Shown piece by piece: positions 9,570 through 20,660 of a stretch of 53,820 nucleotides of DNA (position 1 is its first letter; each line of letters begins with the position of its first letter). A program made the translations under genes and the position numbers. A model generated the notes under the pieces. It saw nothing but the letters and a program-made list of their open reading frames with translations, did not search any database and had not been told where the DNA came from. The DNA is from Pseudopelagicola sp. GTDB lineage: Bacteria > Pseudomonadota > Alphaproteobacteria > Rhodobacterales > Rhodobacteraceae. The stretch lies in assembly GCA_026195905.1 (NCBI GenBank), contig JAPHRE010000059.1, positions 1-53,820 on the forward strand. Reading direction: 5' to 3'.

Positions 9570-9725
9570 ATGGGCAAACTGATCCTCTTTCTCGTTGCGC
9601 TACTATGCGTCGGCGCCATTGCACTGGTGGGCTATGCCTACCTTGGGCCGTTGCTTGGCGTGGAATTTGCACCCGCGCCATCGGAAATACGCCAACCGCT
9701 GACGCTAAGCCCGACGGGCGGCTGA
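9570..9725 (+). CDS. Small single-span membrane protein
   Basis: A 51-residue protein with one strongly hydrophobic segment (residues 4-23, ILFLVALLCVGAIALVGYAY) followed by a short proline-containing tail (FAPAPSEIRQPLTL). GGAGACGTC precedes the ATG at 9570. It is divergent from aroK and lies 5 bp upstream of the next gene, so the two are likely co-transcribed. I do not recognise the family. The consistent spacing, strand and tail composition suggest a real gene. It could equally be read as an uncleaved signal anchor. Confidence 0.65.
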   Translation: MGKLILFLVALLCVGAIALVGYAYLGPLLGVEFAPAPSEIRQPLTLSPTGG

Positions 9726-9730
9726 CACTG

Positions 9731-11242
9731 ATGCAAATGCGGCTCGCCTCCCTCGCCTGTGTGTGTCTCGCCCTTCCGGCCTTGGCCCAAGAGGGCGACA
9801 CCGCGCCGCTCTCGGCGATTGACTGGCTTGCTCAGACGCCGACCATCACGCTGCAACTCAGCGAACCGCCCGTGGCCCAAGGCGTTGAGACGCCCGATAT
9901 TGCCGTCGATACCCTGACCGCGCCGGGGCGCGAAGGCGTGGGCCTGCTGCCAAGCCACGTCACCGGCCTGCCTGCTACGCTCTGGCAAAATAGCCGCGCC
10001 GATGTGCTCGCCAACCGCATCGCGGCGCTGAACCCGGATCGCCTGCCCGCCATGCAGGCGTTGCTCTATACGTTGCTGCTGGCCGAGACCAACCCGCCGG
10101 GGCTCTCGGAGGCTGCGCCCGAAACCCTGCTTCTGGCGCGAATCGACAAGCTCATAGAGATGGGCGCGCTCGATCAGGCCCAAGCCCTCGTCGAGGCGGC
10201 TGGCCCTGAAACCCCCAATCTGTTTAGCCGCTGGTTCGATATCAGCCTACTCCTTGGACAGGAAGAGACCCCCTGCACCGCGCTCATCAACGCGCCGCAC
10301 CTGTCGCCGTCCTATGCCGCACGGGTGTTTTGCCTTGCCCGCTCGGGCGACTGGCAAGCCGCAAGCCTGACGCTGGGAACCGCCAATGCCCTCGGCCTTC
10401 TGACCCACGAAGAAGACGCGCTGTTGTTGCGATTCCTCGACCCCGACCTCTTTGAGGGCGAACCGATCCTGACCATCCCGCGTGCCCTCACCCCCCTGAC
10501 CTTCCGCCTCTACGAAGCGATTGGCGAATCGCGTCCAACGACCGGCCTGCCGCTGGCCTTTGCTCAGGCCGATCTGCGCGAACGCGCTGGCTGGAAAGCA
10601 CGCCTCGAAGCCGCCGAACGCCTCGCGCGCACCGCCGCGCTCTCGGAAAACCGCTTGCTCGGGATTTACTCCGAGGGCAAACCCGCCGCCTCCGGCATGA
10701 TCTGGGACCGGGTTTCGGCGCTGCAATCCTTCGACGCCGCCTTGCAAAACGGCGATATGGCGGCGCTGTCCTATACGCTCCCCGCCGCGTGGGCGGCCAT
10801 GCGCTCTGTGCATCTCGAAGTGCCCTTCGCCCGCCTCTATGCCCCCCGCCTGACGACGTTATCGCTTTCGGGGACAACCGCGCGCCTGGCCCGCAACATC
10901 GCGCTTTTATCGCCAAGCTACGAACGCGCCGCATCCTTAGGGCCGCAGGATTTCCTCGCCGGTGTGGCCCGTGGCATGCCGCCCCGCTTGCCCCCCGATC
11001 CGCTGCAACGCGCCATTGCCGACGCGTTCCACGGCGCGGGCGTGCCACAGGATATCTCGACCATGCTCGCGCGTGGCCAACTTGGCGAAGTCATTCTCGT
11101 CGCGATGAAACTCATGGAAGATGGCGCGCTTGGCAATCCCGCCGCGCTGACCGAGGCGCTGGCGATCTTCCGTGCTGTCGGCCTTGAGGACACGGCCCGC
11201 CGCGCCGCACTTCAGACGCTTTTGCTCGATCTCAGGGGCTAA
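9731..11242 (+). CDS. Exported hypothetical protein, helical-repeat-like
   Basis: A 503-residue protein with a signal peptide in residues 1-22 (LASLACVCLALPALAQEGD). The mature part is Ala/Leu-rich with many short amphipathic helices and no cysteine clusters, suggestive of a TPR-like or alpha-solenoid periplasmic protein, but no family motif is certain. It follows the 51-residue membrane protein by 5 bp and precedes xerD by 4 bp, forming an apparent three-gene operon. An ATG at 9731 (or 9737) is chosen over the open frame from 9605 because only this start gives a signal peptide. Function is unknown. Confidence 0.75.
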   Translation: MQMRLASLACVCLALPALAQEGDTAPLSAIDWLAQTPTITLQLSEPPVAQGVETPDIAVDTLTAPGREGVGLLPSHVTGLPATLWQNSRADVLANRIAALNPDRLPAMQALLYTLLLAETNPPGLSEAAPETLLLARIDKLIEMGALDQAQALVEAAGPETPNLFSRWFDISLLLGQEETPCTALINAPHLSPSYAARVFCLARSGDWQAASLTLGTANALGLLTHEEDALLLRFLDPDLFEGEPILTIPRALTPLTFRLYEAIGESRPTTGLPLAFAQADLRERAGWKARLEAAERLARTAALSENRLLGIYSEGKPAASGMIWDRVSALQSFDAALQNGDMAALSYTLPAAWAAMRSVHLEVPFARLYAPRLTTLSLSGTTARLARNIALLSPSYERAASLGPQDFLAGVARGMPPRLPPDPLQRAIADAFHGAGVPQDISTMLARGQLGEVILVAMKLMEDGALGNPAALTEALAIFRAVGLEDTARRAALQTLLLDLRG

Positions 11243-11246
11243 ACCC

Positions 11247-12206
11247 ATGCCCGCCCTCTCCGACCGCCGCCAGATCGCAACCTTCCTCGATGCCCAGGCC
11301 GCCGAACTTGGCGCCTCCGAAAACACCCTCGCCGCCTATGGCCGCGACCTCGTGGATGCCGTGGACTGGGCCGAAACCCAAGGCCGCGCCCTTCTCGACC
11401 TCGCGCGCGGCGATATTGAATCCTACCTGATTCATTGCGCCGCACAGGGGCTTGCCAAATCAACCCGCGCGCGGCGTCTCTCGGCGCTCAAGCAATTCTA
11501 CCGCTTTGCCTTTGACGAAGGCTGGCGCGCCGATAACCCCGCGCTGCTCATCAAGGGGCCGGGGCGCGACAAACGCCTGCCCAAGACCCTCGACATTGAA
11601 GACGTCGACCGCCTGCTTGACGCCGCCCGCCATACCGGCCGAAGCCCCTCCGACCATTTGCGCAACACCTGCCTGATGGAGCTTCTCTACGCGACAGGAA
11701 TGCGCGTCTCCGAACTGGTCTCGCTGCCGGTCTCCGCCGCGCGCGGCGATCCGCGGATGCTGTTGGTGATGGGCAAGGGCGGCAAGGAACGCATGGTCCC
11801 GCTCTCGCCTCCCGCCCGCACCGCGCTGGCCGCATGGCTCAAGGCCCGCGACAAGGCCGAAGACGCCGCGCGCGAAAAAGGCCTGCCCGCCTCACGGTTC
11901 CTCTTTCCCTCACGCGGCAAATCCGGCCACCTGACCCGGCATCGTTTTTATGCGCTGATCAAGGAACTCGCCGTCGCGGGCGGCGTCTCTCCGGCCAAGG
12001 TGACGCCCCATACCCTGCGCCATGCCTTTGCAACGCATCTGCTCGCCAACGGGGCCGACCTGCGCGCCATCCAGACGCTTTTGGGCCACGCCGACATCGC
12101 CACTACCGAGATTTACACCCATGTCCTCGAAGACCGCCTGCGCGACCTGGTTCTGGACCATCATCCGCTCTCTGAGCGACGAAACCCCTCCAAGACCAAA
12201 TCCTGA
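11247..12206 (+). CDS. xerD: Tyrosine recombinase XerD
   Basis: A 319-residue site-specific recombinase that with XerC resolves chromosome dimers at dif. The N-terminal core-binding domain covers about 1-100. The catalytic set is complete: Arg153 (TGMRVSEL), Lys177 (GKGGKERMVPL), His255 and Arg258 (HTLRHAFATHLL), His281 (LGHADI) and the nucleophile Tyr290 (TEIYTHV). The spacing matches XerD rather than phage integrases. The ATG lies 4 bp after the preceding stop. No dif-like site is visible nearby, as expected for a gene far from the terminus. Confidence 0.94.
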   Translation: MPALSDRRQIATFLDAQAAELGASENTLAAYGRDLVDAVDWAETQGRALLDLARGDIESYLIHCAAQGLAKSTRARRLSALKQFYRFAFDEGWRADNPALLIKGPGRDKRLPKTLDIEDVDRLLDAARHTGRSPSDHLRNTCLMELLYATGMRVSELVSLPVSAARGDPRMLLVMGKGGKERMVPLSPPARTALAAWLKARDKAEDAAREKGLPASRFLFPSRGKSGHLTRHRFYALIKELAVAGGVSPAKVTPHTLRHAFATHLLANGADLRAIQTLLGHADIATTEIYTHVLEDRLRDLVLDHHPLSERRNPSKTKS

Positions 12207-12283
12207 CCGACTTATCGTCGCGCCCTCCCTTGATTGCGCGGCAACGGACCCCCATAACCATCCTGACGACAAAGGACAGGATT

Positions 12284-13591
12284 ATGGACGTAGCGACAGC
12301 CACCCTCGACTCAAGTTTCTGGATCACAGCCGGGGCCATTCTCGGCCTGCTCGTGTTGTCGGGCTTCTTTTCCGGGTCTGAAACGGCCCTGACCGCGGCG
12401 TCTCGCGGCAAATTGCGCATGCAGGCCGACAAGGGCAATCGCGGCGCCGCCCGCGCCCTCGACATCACCGAAGACAACGAACGCCTGATCGGCTCGGTCT
12501 TGCTTGGCAACAACCTCGTGAACATCCTCGCCGCCTCGCTGGCGACCGCGCTGTTTACCCGTGCCTTTGGCGAATCCGGCGTGGCACTGGCGACGCTGGT
12601 GATGACGCTGCTTGTGCTGGTCTTTGCCGAAGTCCTGCCCAAAACCTACGCCATTACCCGCCCCGAAGGCGCCGCCGCCGCCGCCGCCCGCCCGATTGGC
12701 ATCGTGGTGACGGTGTTTGCCCCCGTGGTCACGGCCGTGCGCTGGTTCGTGCGCGGTGTGCTGCGCCTCTTTGGCGTGCAGACCGACCCCGATAGCCACA
12801 TCCTCGCCGTGCGCGAAGAAATCGCCGGCGCGATCCAGCTTGGCCATTCCGAAGGCATCGTCGAAAAGGAAGACCGCGACCGCATCCTCGGCGCGCTCGA
12901 TCTGTCCGAACGTGCCATCGAGGAAATCATGCTGCACCGCTCCGGCATCCAGATGATCGACGCCAACGCACCGCCCGCCGAGATCCTCTCGCAATGTCTC
13001 GAAAGCCCGCATACCCGTCTGCCGGTCTTCAAGGACGAGCCGGAAAACATCATTGGCGTAATCCATGCCAAAGACTTGCTGCGCGCCATGCACAAACAGG
13101 TCGCAGACCCGCATGGAAGCTTTTCCGACCTGACCGAATTTAACATCGTCGAAGTCGCCAAAGAGCCGTATTTCGTCCCCGAGACGACATCGCTTGATGA
13201 CCAGATGCGCGAATTTCTGCGCCGCCACTCGCATTTTGCCCTTGTCGTCGATGAATACGGCTCGCTTCAGGGCTTGATTACCCTCGAAGACATCCTCGAA
13301 GAGATCGTGGGCGAAATCACCGATGAGTTTGATACCGATGACGAACCCGAAATCGCGACCGCCGAGGACGGCACCTACCTCATTGACGGGTCCATGACGA
13401 TCCGCGACCTCAACCGCGCGACCGACTGGTCCCTGCCCGATGAAGAGGCCAATACCGTTGCCGGGCTGGTGATCCACGAAGCCCAGATGATCCCCACCCC
13501 CGGACAGGTCTTCTCATTTCACGGCTTCCGCTTCGAGGTCGTCTCGCGCGAAGCCAACCGCATCACCCAGCTCAAGATCCGCCCGCTCTGA
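12284..13591 (+). CDS. CNNM/CorC-type transporter with DUF21, CBS pair and CorC_HlyC domains
   Basis: A 435-residue inner-membrane protein. The N-terminal DUF21 domain has about four hydrophobic segments (ITAGAILGLLVLSGFFSGSE; LVNILAASLATALF; LVMTLLVLVFAEVLPKT). It is followed by a Bateman CBS pair (about 205-330) and a C-terminal FAD-binding-like CorC_HlyC domain (INGxVDL-type segment, here YLIDGSMTIRDLNRATDW). Family members are implicated in Mg2+/Co2+ efflux; 'hemolysin' in older names is misleading. An ATG at 12284 is preferred over a TTG at 12230. Confidence 0.9.
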   Translation: MDVATATLDSSFWITAGAILGLLVLSGFFSGSETALTAASRGKLRMQADKGNRGAARALDITEDNERLIGSVLLGNNLVNILAASLATALFTRAFGESGVALATLVMTLLVLVFAEVLPKTYAITRPEGAAAAAARPIGIVVTVFAPVVTAVRWFVRGVLRLFGVQTDPDSHILAVREEIAGAIQLGHSEGIVEKEDRDRILGALDLSERAIEEIMLHRSGIQMIDANAPPAEILSQCLESPHTRLPVFKDEPENIIGVIHAKDLLRAMHKQVADPHGSFSDLTEFNIVEVAKEPYFVPETTSLDDQMREFLRRHSHFALVVDEYGSLQGLITLEDILEEIVGEITDEFDTDDEPEIATAEDGTYLIDGSMTIRDLNRATDWSLPDEEANTVAGLVIHEAQMIPTPGQVFSFHGFRFEVVSREANRITQLKIRPL

Positions 13592-13599
13592 TCGCGTGA

Positions 13600-13623
13600 C
13601 CATCACCGGGCCCATCACCGGGC
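13600..13623 (+). repeat. Perfect 12-bp tandem duplication
   Basis: CCATCACCGGGC is repeated twice head to tail immediately after the CNNM gene stop. It is most likely a slippage duplication; no T-run or stem makes it a terminator. Confidence 0.7.
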
Positions 13624-13734
13624 CTGATACCTGACCTCACGAAAAGCCATCGCCGCGCCGCGAAACAGGCTTGCCAAGCCGCGCCGCTTGGCGTCAAGAG
13701 GAAGGTTGTATAACTCAACGAATAGGGCGTGCGC

Positions 13735-14643
13735 ATGTCCTCTATGAACAACGTGACCGGCATTCTCCTTGTGATCTTCTCTATGGCGAGTTTCACAATG
13801 GAGGACATGTTCATCAAAACCCTGTCGAGCGACCTGCCCACCGGGCAGATTCTCTTGATCCTCGGCATTGGATCGGCCTCGGTCTTTGCCCTGCTGGCGA
13901 CCGCGCGCGGCCAGAATATCTTTGCCCGTGCCGCATGGCGTCCGCTGCCGGTGCTGCGCGCCGCCTGCGAGGCCGTGGCGGCTATGGCCTTTGCCTCGGC
14001 CCTTGCGCTGGTTGAGATTTCAACAGTCGCCGCCGTGTTTCAGGCCATGCCGCTGGCCATCACTATGGGCGCGGCGCTGTTTCTTGGCGAACAGGTCGGC
14101 TGGCGACGCTGGAGCGCCATCGCCTTGGGCTTTTGCGGTGTCTTGCTCATCATTCGCCCCGGTCTCGACGGGTTTGATCCCAATACCCTTCTGGTGCTGA
14201 TCTCCGTGGCCGCCGTGGCCCTGCGCGACCTGATTACCCGGCGCATCGACGTCGCCGTATCTTCCTTCGTGGTGTCGTTTCAGGGCTTTGCGTCGCTGAT
14301 CGTCGTCGCCCCTGTGATGCTTGCCCTGACGCCGGGCGGCGCGGCGGCGCTGTCGCCCTCTCACGTCTTGCAAATCTCCGGCGCAATCCTGTTTGGCGTG
14401 ATCGGCTACTGGGGCATCGTGACCGCGATGCGCGTCGGCGAAGCCTCGGTTGTTGCCCCCTACCGCTACACCCGGCTTTTGTTCTCGATCATCACCGGTG
14501 TGCTGGTCTTTGGCGAACGCCCCGATCTTCTAACGCTCATTGGCGCCTCGCTGATCATCGGCACCGGGCTTTATACCTTCCTGCGCGAACGCGCCCTCGC
14601 GCGCCCTGTCGCCCCGCTCTCGCCCGACTTTCCGCAAGACTAA
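13735..14643 (+). CDS. EamA/DMT-family permease
   Basis: A 302-residue protein with ten predicted transmembrane helices in two EamA repeats, typical of drug/metabolite exporters. Conserved features include the Glu/Asp-rich first helix (MASFTMEDMFIKTL), FQAMPLAITMGAALFLGEQVG and FLGEQVGWRRW in repeat one, and APYRYTRLLFSIITGVLVFGE in repeat two. The ATG at 13735 follows AGGG at a seven-base distance; a GTG at 13729 is possible. No substrate can be inferred. It lies alone between the CNNM gene and enolase. Confidence 0.85.
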   Translation: MSSMNNVTGILLVIFSMASFTMEDMFIKTLSSDLPTGQILLILGIGSASVFALLATARGQNIFARAAWRPLPVLRAACEAVAAMAFASALALVEISTVAAVFQAMPLAITMGAALFLGEQVGWRRWSAIALGFCGVLLIIRPGLDGFDPNTLLVLISVAAVALRDLITRRIDVAVSSFVVSFQGFASLIVVAPVMLALTPGGAAALSPSHVLQISGAILFGVIGYWGIVTAMRVGEASVVAPYRYTRLLFSIITGVLVFGERPDLLTLIGASLIIGTGLYTFLRERALARPVAPLSPDFPQD

Positions 14644-16059
<1,416 letters not shown>

Positions 16060-16094
16060 GCCCCTATAGGGCAGGTGTCCAACCCACACAAAAA

Positions 16095-16117
16095 GCCCCG
16101 CTCCGGCGGGGCTTTTT
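16095..16117 (+). terminator. Bidirectional intrinsic terminator after eno
   Basis: The stem GCCCCGC / GCGGGGC with a TCCG tetraloop is flanked by AAAA before and TTTTT after, so it can terminate eno on the plus strand and the convergent kinase gene on the minus strand. Confidence 0.93.
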
Positions 16118-16165
16118 CGTGTCAAACCGGGATGCATCCAAACACGCGCACACGCCTTGCCGCGC

Positions 16166-17959
16166 TTATTCCCCGCCCGCCGAAACCGGCACGTCGATAT
16201 GGAAGGTCGCCCCCATATCCGGGCGGCTCTCATAAGAAATCCCCCCGCCCATGCGCTCTACAAGGATCTTGGCGATGTGCATCCCAAGGCCCGACCCGCC
16301 AGGAACTTTCATCGACGCGCCATCCACCTGAATGAAGCGCCCAAACACATCGTCTTCCATGCCCTCGGGAATGCCAATTCCGCTATCCTTGACCGAGACA
16401 CGAAGCCGATCCCCCATAAGACGCATAGAACATATGACCTCCCCGCCCGCCGGAGAGAATTTTACGGCGTTCGAGATCACGTTCCCAACCACCTGCTTCA
16501 ATCGGTGCGGATCCACATAAAGCTGCGTCTCCGCGTCGTGCGCATCATTCACAAGCCGCACATCGGCCTCTGCTGCAAAGGCCTCATATTCCTCGATCAC
16601 ATCTCGCAGGAACTCCCCCGCATTCAGCTCTTGAAGGTCAAGTTTCATGGTCCCCAAATCGAGCTTTTGCAGATCGAGAACATCCTCCACCAACTTCAAC
16701 AACCGTAGGCTGTTACGCTGCGCAATGGTCAACAGGTTTCGAAGCGGATCGCTGATGTCGCCAACCGCCCCATGAAGCGCCAGATCAAGCCCCCCCTTCA
16801 CAGAGGTCATCGGTGTGCGCAATTCATGGCTGATCATGGCAAGGAACTGGGATTTTGCGTGATTGGCCGCCTCCGCCCGCCCCAACGCTTCGCGCAATGC
16901 CTCCGCCGAAAGCTCGCGTTCCGTAATATCAACAAACGAAACCGACCACCCAAGAATCGGCCTCTTGCTCTGGATCGGGCTTTCGATCGGAAGCACGCGC
17001 GCCTCAAAGGCCTGCCCGCCAAGCCTGACCGCCTCTGAACTGTCGAAATACCCTGTTGTCATGAAGGCGCGCAATCTCGCGCCAATGATCTCCAGCCCAT
17101 CCACAAGCTGCCCATAGCGCGGCATTTTCGACCGAAACAAGGCTTTGGCGGCGGGGTTTGCGTGGGCAATCCGCCCCTCCGCGTCAAGAATAATCACCGG
17201 GTCTTGGGTGGAATAGTAGAAAAGGTTCCGTCCCTGCGCGGCGGTGTCCATCATCGTATTGTTCAACAGCACCCAACTCAACGCAATGAGCGAGACCGCG
17301 AACATGAACGGCGTTGGGTCAAAGCCATAAAAAGTCACTTCCCCAAGCACATAGGACATATTGGCCGCCAGCGGCGCAATCGTGATAAGGAACAAGACCC
17401 TGAGGAAAGGCCGGATCACCTTTTTGGCTTTGTAATAGGCATAAATAAGCACCCCCAAAGCCCCGAGCACAAAGACATACAAGATCGAGGCCACCGCGTA
17501 AAAAAGCGGCCCGTGGGCAAAAAAGACGTATGTATACCCCTCCTCAACCACAAACCGGGTCTCGGTGCCATAAAGCAGATGGGTCTGATTATTCGTAAGC
17601 GCGATAAGCGCCACCACACACGGCACCGCGACATAGAACCAAAGCCGCCAAGGACGGTTTCCCTGATAGGTGCTCATCGTATAATCGTAGATGAAAAACG
17701 ACCATGCGATGGGAAGCAACGTGATCCCCGGCCAGGCCGCGATAGACCAGAACAGCTTACAGCTTTCCCCCGGCGACGCCAAATCCAAGGCAACCGTAAA
17801 GAGCCACCACAGCATCGCCACGAATGTCAGGACAAAAGCGGTTTTCCCTGCAAACCACTTTCTCTGCCCAACCCAAAAGACGATGCCGAAACAAATCAGC
17901 CACAAGACCGCTGCGGCCCCTGCGGCAAAGGTGACATCAAGATTTTGAAAACAGGTCAT
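16166..17959 (-). CDS. Orphan sensor histidine kinase with 7TM N-terminal domain and PAS
   Basis: A 597-residue membrane kinase. Seven hydrophobic segments fill about residues 10-235, resembling the histidine-kinase N-terminal 7TM sensor class. A PAS domain follows (STQDPVIILDAEGRIAHANPAA), then the HisKA dimerisation helix with phospho-acceptor His378 in ISHELRTPM, and an HATPase domain with N-box VVGNVISNAVKFS, G1 DSGIGIPEG, F-box VFGRFIQ and G2 GSGLGMHIAK. No receiver domain is fused and no response regulator is adjacent, so its partner is elsewhere. The ATG at 17959 is preferred over a TTG at 17974. It shares a terminator with convergent eno. Confidence 0.9.
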   Translation of the reverse strand: MTCFQNLDVTFAAGAAAVLWLICFGIVFWVGQRKWFAGKTAFVLTFVAMLWWLFTVALDLASPGESCKLFWSIAAWPGITLLPIAWSFFIYDYTMSTYQGNRPWRLWFYVAVPCVVALIALTNNQTHLLYGTETRFVVEEGYTYVFFAHGPLFYAVASILYVFVLGALGVLIYAYYKAKKVIRPFLRVLFLITIAPLAANMSYVLGEVTFYGFDPTPFMFAVSLIALSWVLLNNTMMDTAAQGRNLFYYSTQDPVIILDAEGRIAHANPAAKALFRSKMPRYGQLVDGLEIIGARLRAFMTTGYFDSSEAVRLGGQAFEARVLPIESPIQSKRPILGWSVSFVDITERELSAEALREALGRAEAANHAKSQFLAMISHELRTPMTSVKGGLDLALHGAVGDISDPLRNLLTIAQRNSLRLLKLVEDVLDLQKLDLGTMKLDLQELNAGEFLRDVIEEYEAFAAEADVRLVNDAHDAETQLYVDPHRLKQVVGNVISNAVKFSPAGGEVICSMRLMGDRLRVSVKDSGIGIPEGMEDDVFGRFIQVDGASMKVPGGSGLGMHIAKILVERMGGGISYESRPDMGATFHIDVPVSAGGE

Positions 17960-18070
17960 TCTGAAACCATACAACTCATACTTGTTTTTTGAAAACCTAG
18001 AAACGTATCCCCGTCAATATTTATGCGCCCCCGCCCTGCATGTGCCCCGCCTTTTCCCGGTCTGCGCCCC

Positions 18071-19192
18071 TTACCGTCTGGCCTCATCGCCCGGCTGGCT
18101 GAGCGTGCCGCCGCCAACCCGCGCCCTGACGCCTGTCGTGCCCGGACAAGAGGTCGCCATGCCCCGTGCCACACGCACCGCGAGATAGGCAAAGGCCTGT
18201 GCCTCAAGCATATCGCCATCAAGCCCGACCTCCTCGACCGCAAGCACCGGACAATCAAGCGAGACCCCCAGCATCTCCATCAATACCGGATTATGCCGCC
18301 CGCCGCCGGTAACAAGAACGCGCTCTGGCGGCACAGGACAATGCGCCATCCCCGCCGCAACACCAGCGGCACACATCGCTGTCAAGGTCGCTGCGGCATC
18401 CGCATCCGACAATTCCCCAACAAGCCCAACCATTTCAGAAAAATCGTTCCGATCCAGAGACTTGGGCGGCATTCTTGCAAAATACGGCTCGGCAAGGAAC
18501 AACTCCAACGCGCCTGTCTCAACCTCGCCTTGGCGCGCGATCCGGCCATCTTCATCGAAATCCAATCCCCGCCGTGCGCGCAATAGATCATTGAGCGGCG
18601 CATTGGCTGGCCCGGTATCAAAGGCAAGCAACGCGCCCTCGTCCTCGGCTTGGCTTTTGGTGGGGTCAACCCAGGTGATATTCGCCACCCCGCCAAGGTT
18701 AAGAAAACACAAAGGCGCCTCGGCCCCGATCCACCGCGCACAGGCGAAATGGAAAAACGGCGCCAACGGCGCGCCCTCGCCGCCCATCTGCACATCCGCA
18801 CTCCGAAAGTCCCAGACCACCGGCACCCCAAGCGCCTCGGCCAAGCCCTGCCCGTCGCCAACCTGCAACGTGCCGCGCCCGCGCGGCTCATGCGCAAGGG
18901 TCTGGCCGTGAAACCCGACGATCTCGACATCCTCAAACCGGCCAAGAACCGCCGCATGGGCGCGCTCGACAATCTCTGTCGCGGTCTCAACCTCCGGCCC
19001 GACCCATTTGCCAAGCGCGGCGGCAAGCGCCTTGCGCTCATCGCGTCCATAGGCCCGATAGTCCGTTTCGCCAAAGCCAAATATCTCGATGCCGTCCGTC
19101 TCGATGATCGCCGCATCCACCCCGTCAAGCGACGTGCCCGACATCGCCCCGAGCGCCCGCACCCGTTCCTTGCCCAATTTGGCCTTCATCAT
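18071..19192 (-). CDS. anmK: Anhydro-N-acetylmuramic acid kinase
   Basis: A 373-residue kinase that opens and phosphorylates 1,6-anhydroMurNAc to MurNAc-6-phosphate in peptidoglycan recycling. The N-terminal ATP-binding loop [16 protein letters not shown] is at about 15-30. Other family segments are [49 protein letters not shown] and [12 protein letters not shown]. The reading frame is open far upstream through the opposite-strand tyrS, but homology starts at [15 protein letters not shown], giving a start at 19192 (or 19189). The gene is divergent from tyrS with only 63 bp between starts, so the promoters overlap. Pairs functionally with nagZ and the lytic transglycosylase in this window. Confidence 0.94.
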   Translation of the reverse strand: MMKAKLGKERVRALGAMSGTSLDGVDAAIIETDGIEIFGFGETDYRAYGRDERKALAAALGKWVGPEVETATEIVERAHAAVLGRFEDVEIVGFHGQTLAHEPRGRGTLQVGDGQGLAEALGVPVVWDFRSADVQMGGEGAPLAPFFHFACARWIGAEAPLCFLNLGGVANITWVDPTKSQAEDEGALLAFDTGPANAPLNDLLRARRGLDFDEDGRIARQGEVETGALELFLAEPYFARMPPKSLDRNDFSEMVGLVGELSDADAAATLTAMCAAGVAAGMAHCPVPPERVLVTGGGRHNPVLMEMLGVSLDCPVLAVEEVGLDGDMLEAQAFAYLAVRVARGMATSCPGTTGVRARVGGGTLSQPGDEARR

Positions 19193-19255
19193 GGCCTTTC
19201 CCTTTGTCGCCACGCCGCCTATACACGGCCCCGGAAAACATACGGGACCAATGCC

Positions 19256-20500
19256 ATGACCTACCACCCCAAATCGGACTTCATGACCATCATGATCGAA
19301 CGCGGCTTCCTCGCCGACTGCACCGATTATCAGGGTCTCGACGAGGCGCTGACAAAGGGGATGGTCACTGCCTATATCGGTTATGATGCAACGGCCCAGT
19401 CGCTGCATGTGGGGCATCTGCTGAACATCATGATGCTGCGCTGGTTGCAAAAGACCGGCCACAAACCGATTACTCTGATGGGGGGCGGCACGACGAAGGT
19501 CGGCGACCCCTCCTTCCGCGCCGATGAACGCCCCCTCCTGACGCCCGACCAGATCGACCAGAATATCTCTGGCATGCAGCAGGTCTTTGCCAAATACCTC
19601 GACTATGGCGACGCCGGCAACAAGGCCATGATGCTCAACAACGCCGAATGGCTCGATGGGCTCAACTACCTCGACTTCCTGCGCGACATCGGGCGGCATT
19701 TCTCGGTCAACCGCATGCTCTCTTTCGAGTCGGTCAAATCCCGTCTCGACCGCGAACAATCGCTGTCCTTCCTCGAATTCAACTACATGATCCTTCAGGC
19801 CTATGACTTTCTCGAACTGAACCGCCGCTATGGCTGCGTCCTGCAAATGGGTGGCTCGGATCAATGGGGCAATATCGTCAACGGCATCGACCTCACGCGC
19901 CGCGTTCTGGATCAGGAAATCTACGGCCTGACCTCGCCCCTCCTGACAACCTCGGATGGGCGCAAAATGGGCAAATCCCAGGGCGGCGCCATGTGGCTCA
20001 ACGCCGATATGCTCTCGCCCTATGAGTTCTGGCAATTCTGGCGCAACACGACCGACGCCGACGTGGGCCGCTTCCTCAAGCTCTATACCGAACTGCCGCT
20101 TGAAGAATGCAACCGCCTCGGGGCGCTCGAAGGCTCGGAAATCAACGCCGCCAAGATCATCCTCGCCAACGAGGTCACAACCCTGTGCCACGGGGCCGAG
20201 GCCGCCGCCGCCGCCGAGGCGACCGCGCGCGAAGTGTTCGAAAAAGGCGGTGTGGGCGATGACCTTCCGACCCTGACGCTCTCTGCCGACGACCTGCCCG
20301 CCTCCATCGTGCAATTGATCGTCAAATCCGGGCTTGCCAAATCCGGCAAAGAGGCCAAACGCCTGATCTCCGAGAATGGCGCGCGCCTTGACGACGCCCC
20401 ACTGACCGATGCCGGGCTGATGATCGACGCCGCCGCGCTCGCCGCCCCGATCAAACTCAGCGCGGGCAAGAAACGCCACGCGCTTGTGCAACTCGGCTGA
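19256..20500 (+). CDS. tyrS: Tyrosyl-tRNA synthetase
   Basis: A 414-residue class I synthetase charging tRNA-Tyr. The HIGH-equivalent is HVGH at residues 51-54, and the KMSKS-equivalent is KMGKS at 237-241. The tyrosine-binding region [18 protein letters not shown] and [15 protein letters not shown] are clear. A C-terminal S4 RNA-binding domain ([23 protein letters not shown]) completes the protein. The ATG at 19256 begins [10 protein letters not shown]; the frame is open much further upstream, but that part is opposite anmK and is not homologous. Confidence 0.97.
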   Translation: MTYHPKSDFMTIMIERGFLADCTDYQGLDEALTKGMVTAYIGYDATAQSLHVGHLLNIMMLRWLQKTGHKPITLMGGGTTKVGDPSFRADERPLLTPDQIDQNISGMQQVFAKYLDYGDAGNKAMMLNNAEWLDGLNYLDFLRDIGRHFSVNRMLSFESVKSRLDREQSLSFLEFNYMILQAYDFLELNRRYGCVLQMGGSDQWGNIVNGIDLTRRVLDQEIYGLTSPLLTTSDGRKMGKSQGGAMWLNADMLSPYEFWQFWRNTTDADVGRFLKLYTELPLEECNRLGALEGSEINAAKIILANEVTTLCHGAEAAAAAEATAREVFEKGGVGDDLPTLTLSADDLPASIVQLIVKSGLAKSGKEAKRLISENGARLDDAPLTDAGLMIDAAALAAPIKLSAGKKRHALVQLG

Positions 20501-20526
20501 GACCCGACGCACCCCAAAATCACCAA

Positions 20527-20551
20527 GGGGGCCACCACGGCCCCCTTTCTT
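20527..20551 (+). terminator. Intrinsic terminator of tyrS
   Basis: The stem GGGGGCC (20527-20533) pairs with GGCCCCC (20539-20545) around ACCAC and is followed by TTTCTT. It runs directly into the extragenic repeat. Confidence 0.85.
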
Positions 20552-20611
20552 CATCTTGGCAAAAATACTCGGGGTGAATTGAGCCGTAGGCTCAAGAGGG
20601 GCAACGCCCCT
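20549..20611 (-). repeat. Second copy of the extragenic GAGTATTTTTG element with hairpins
   Basis: Read on the minus strand, CCCCGAGTATTTTTGCC is followed by AAGATGAAGA (20574 down to 20549), matching the element at 22-52 with about three differences. Adjacent dyads GAGCC-gta-GGCTC (20581-20593) and AGGGGC-aac-GCCCCT (20597-20611) mirror the hairpin found beside the first copy. It lies in the 209-bp gap between tyrS and the SDR gene. Confidence 0.6.
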
Positions 20612-20660
20612 CCTCCCGCAGGGTCCGGCGCGGGGGGACCCGGCCCCGCCGGCGTTTATC

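Noticed and set aside
19193-20554. Long minus-strand extension upstream of anmK (827-codon open frame)
   Set aside because: It is the antisense of tyrS; homology to AnmK begins at 19192.
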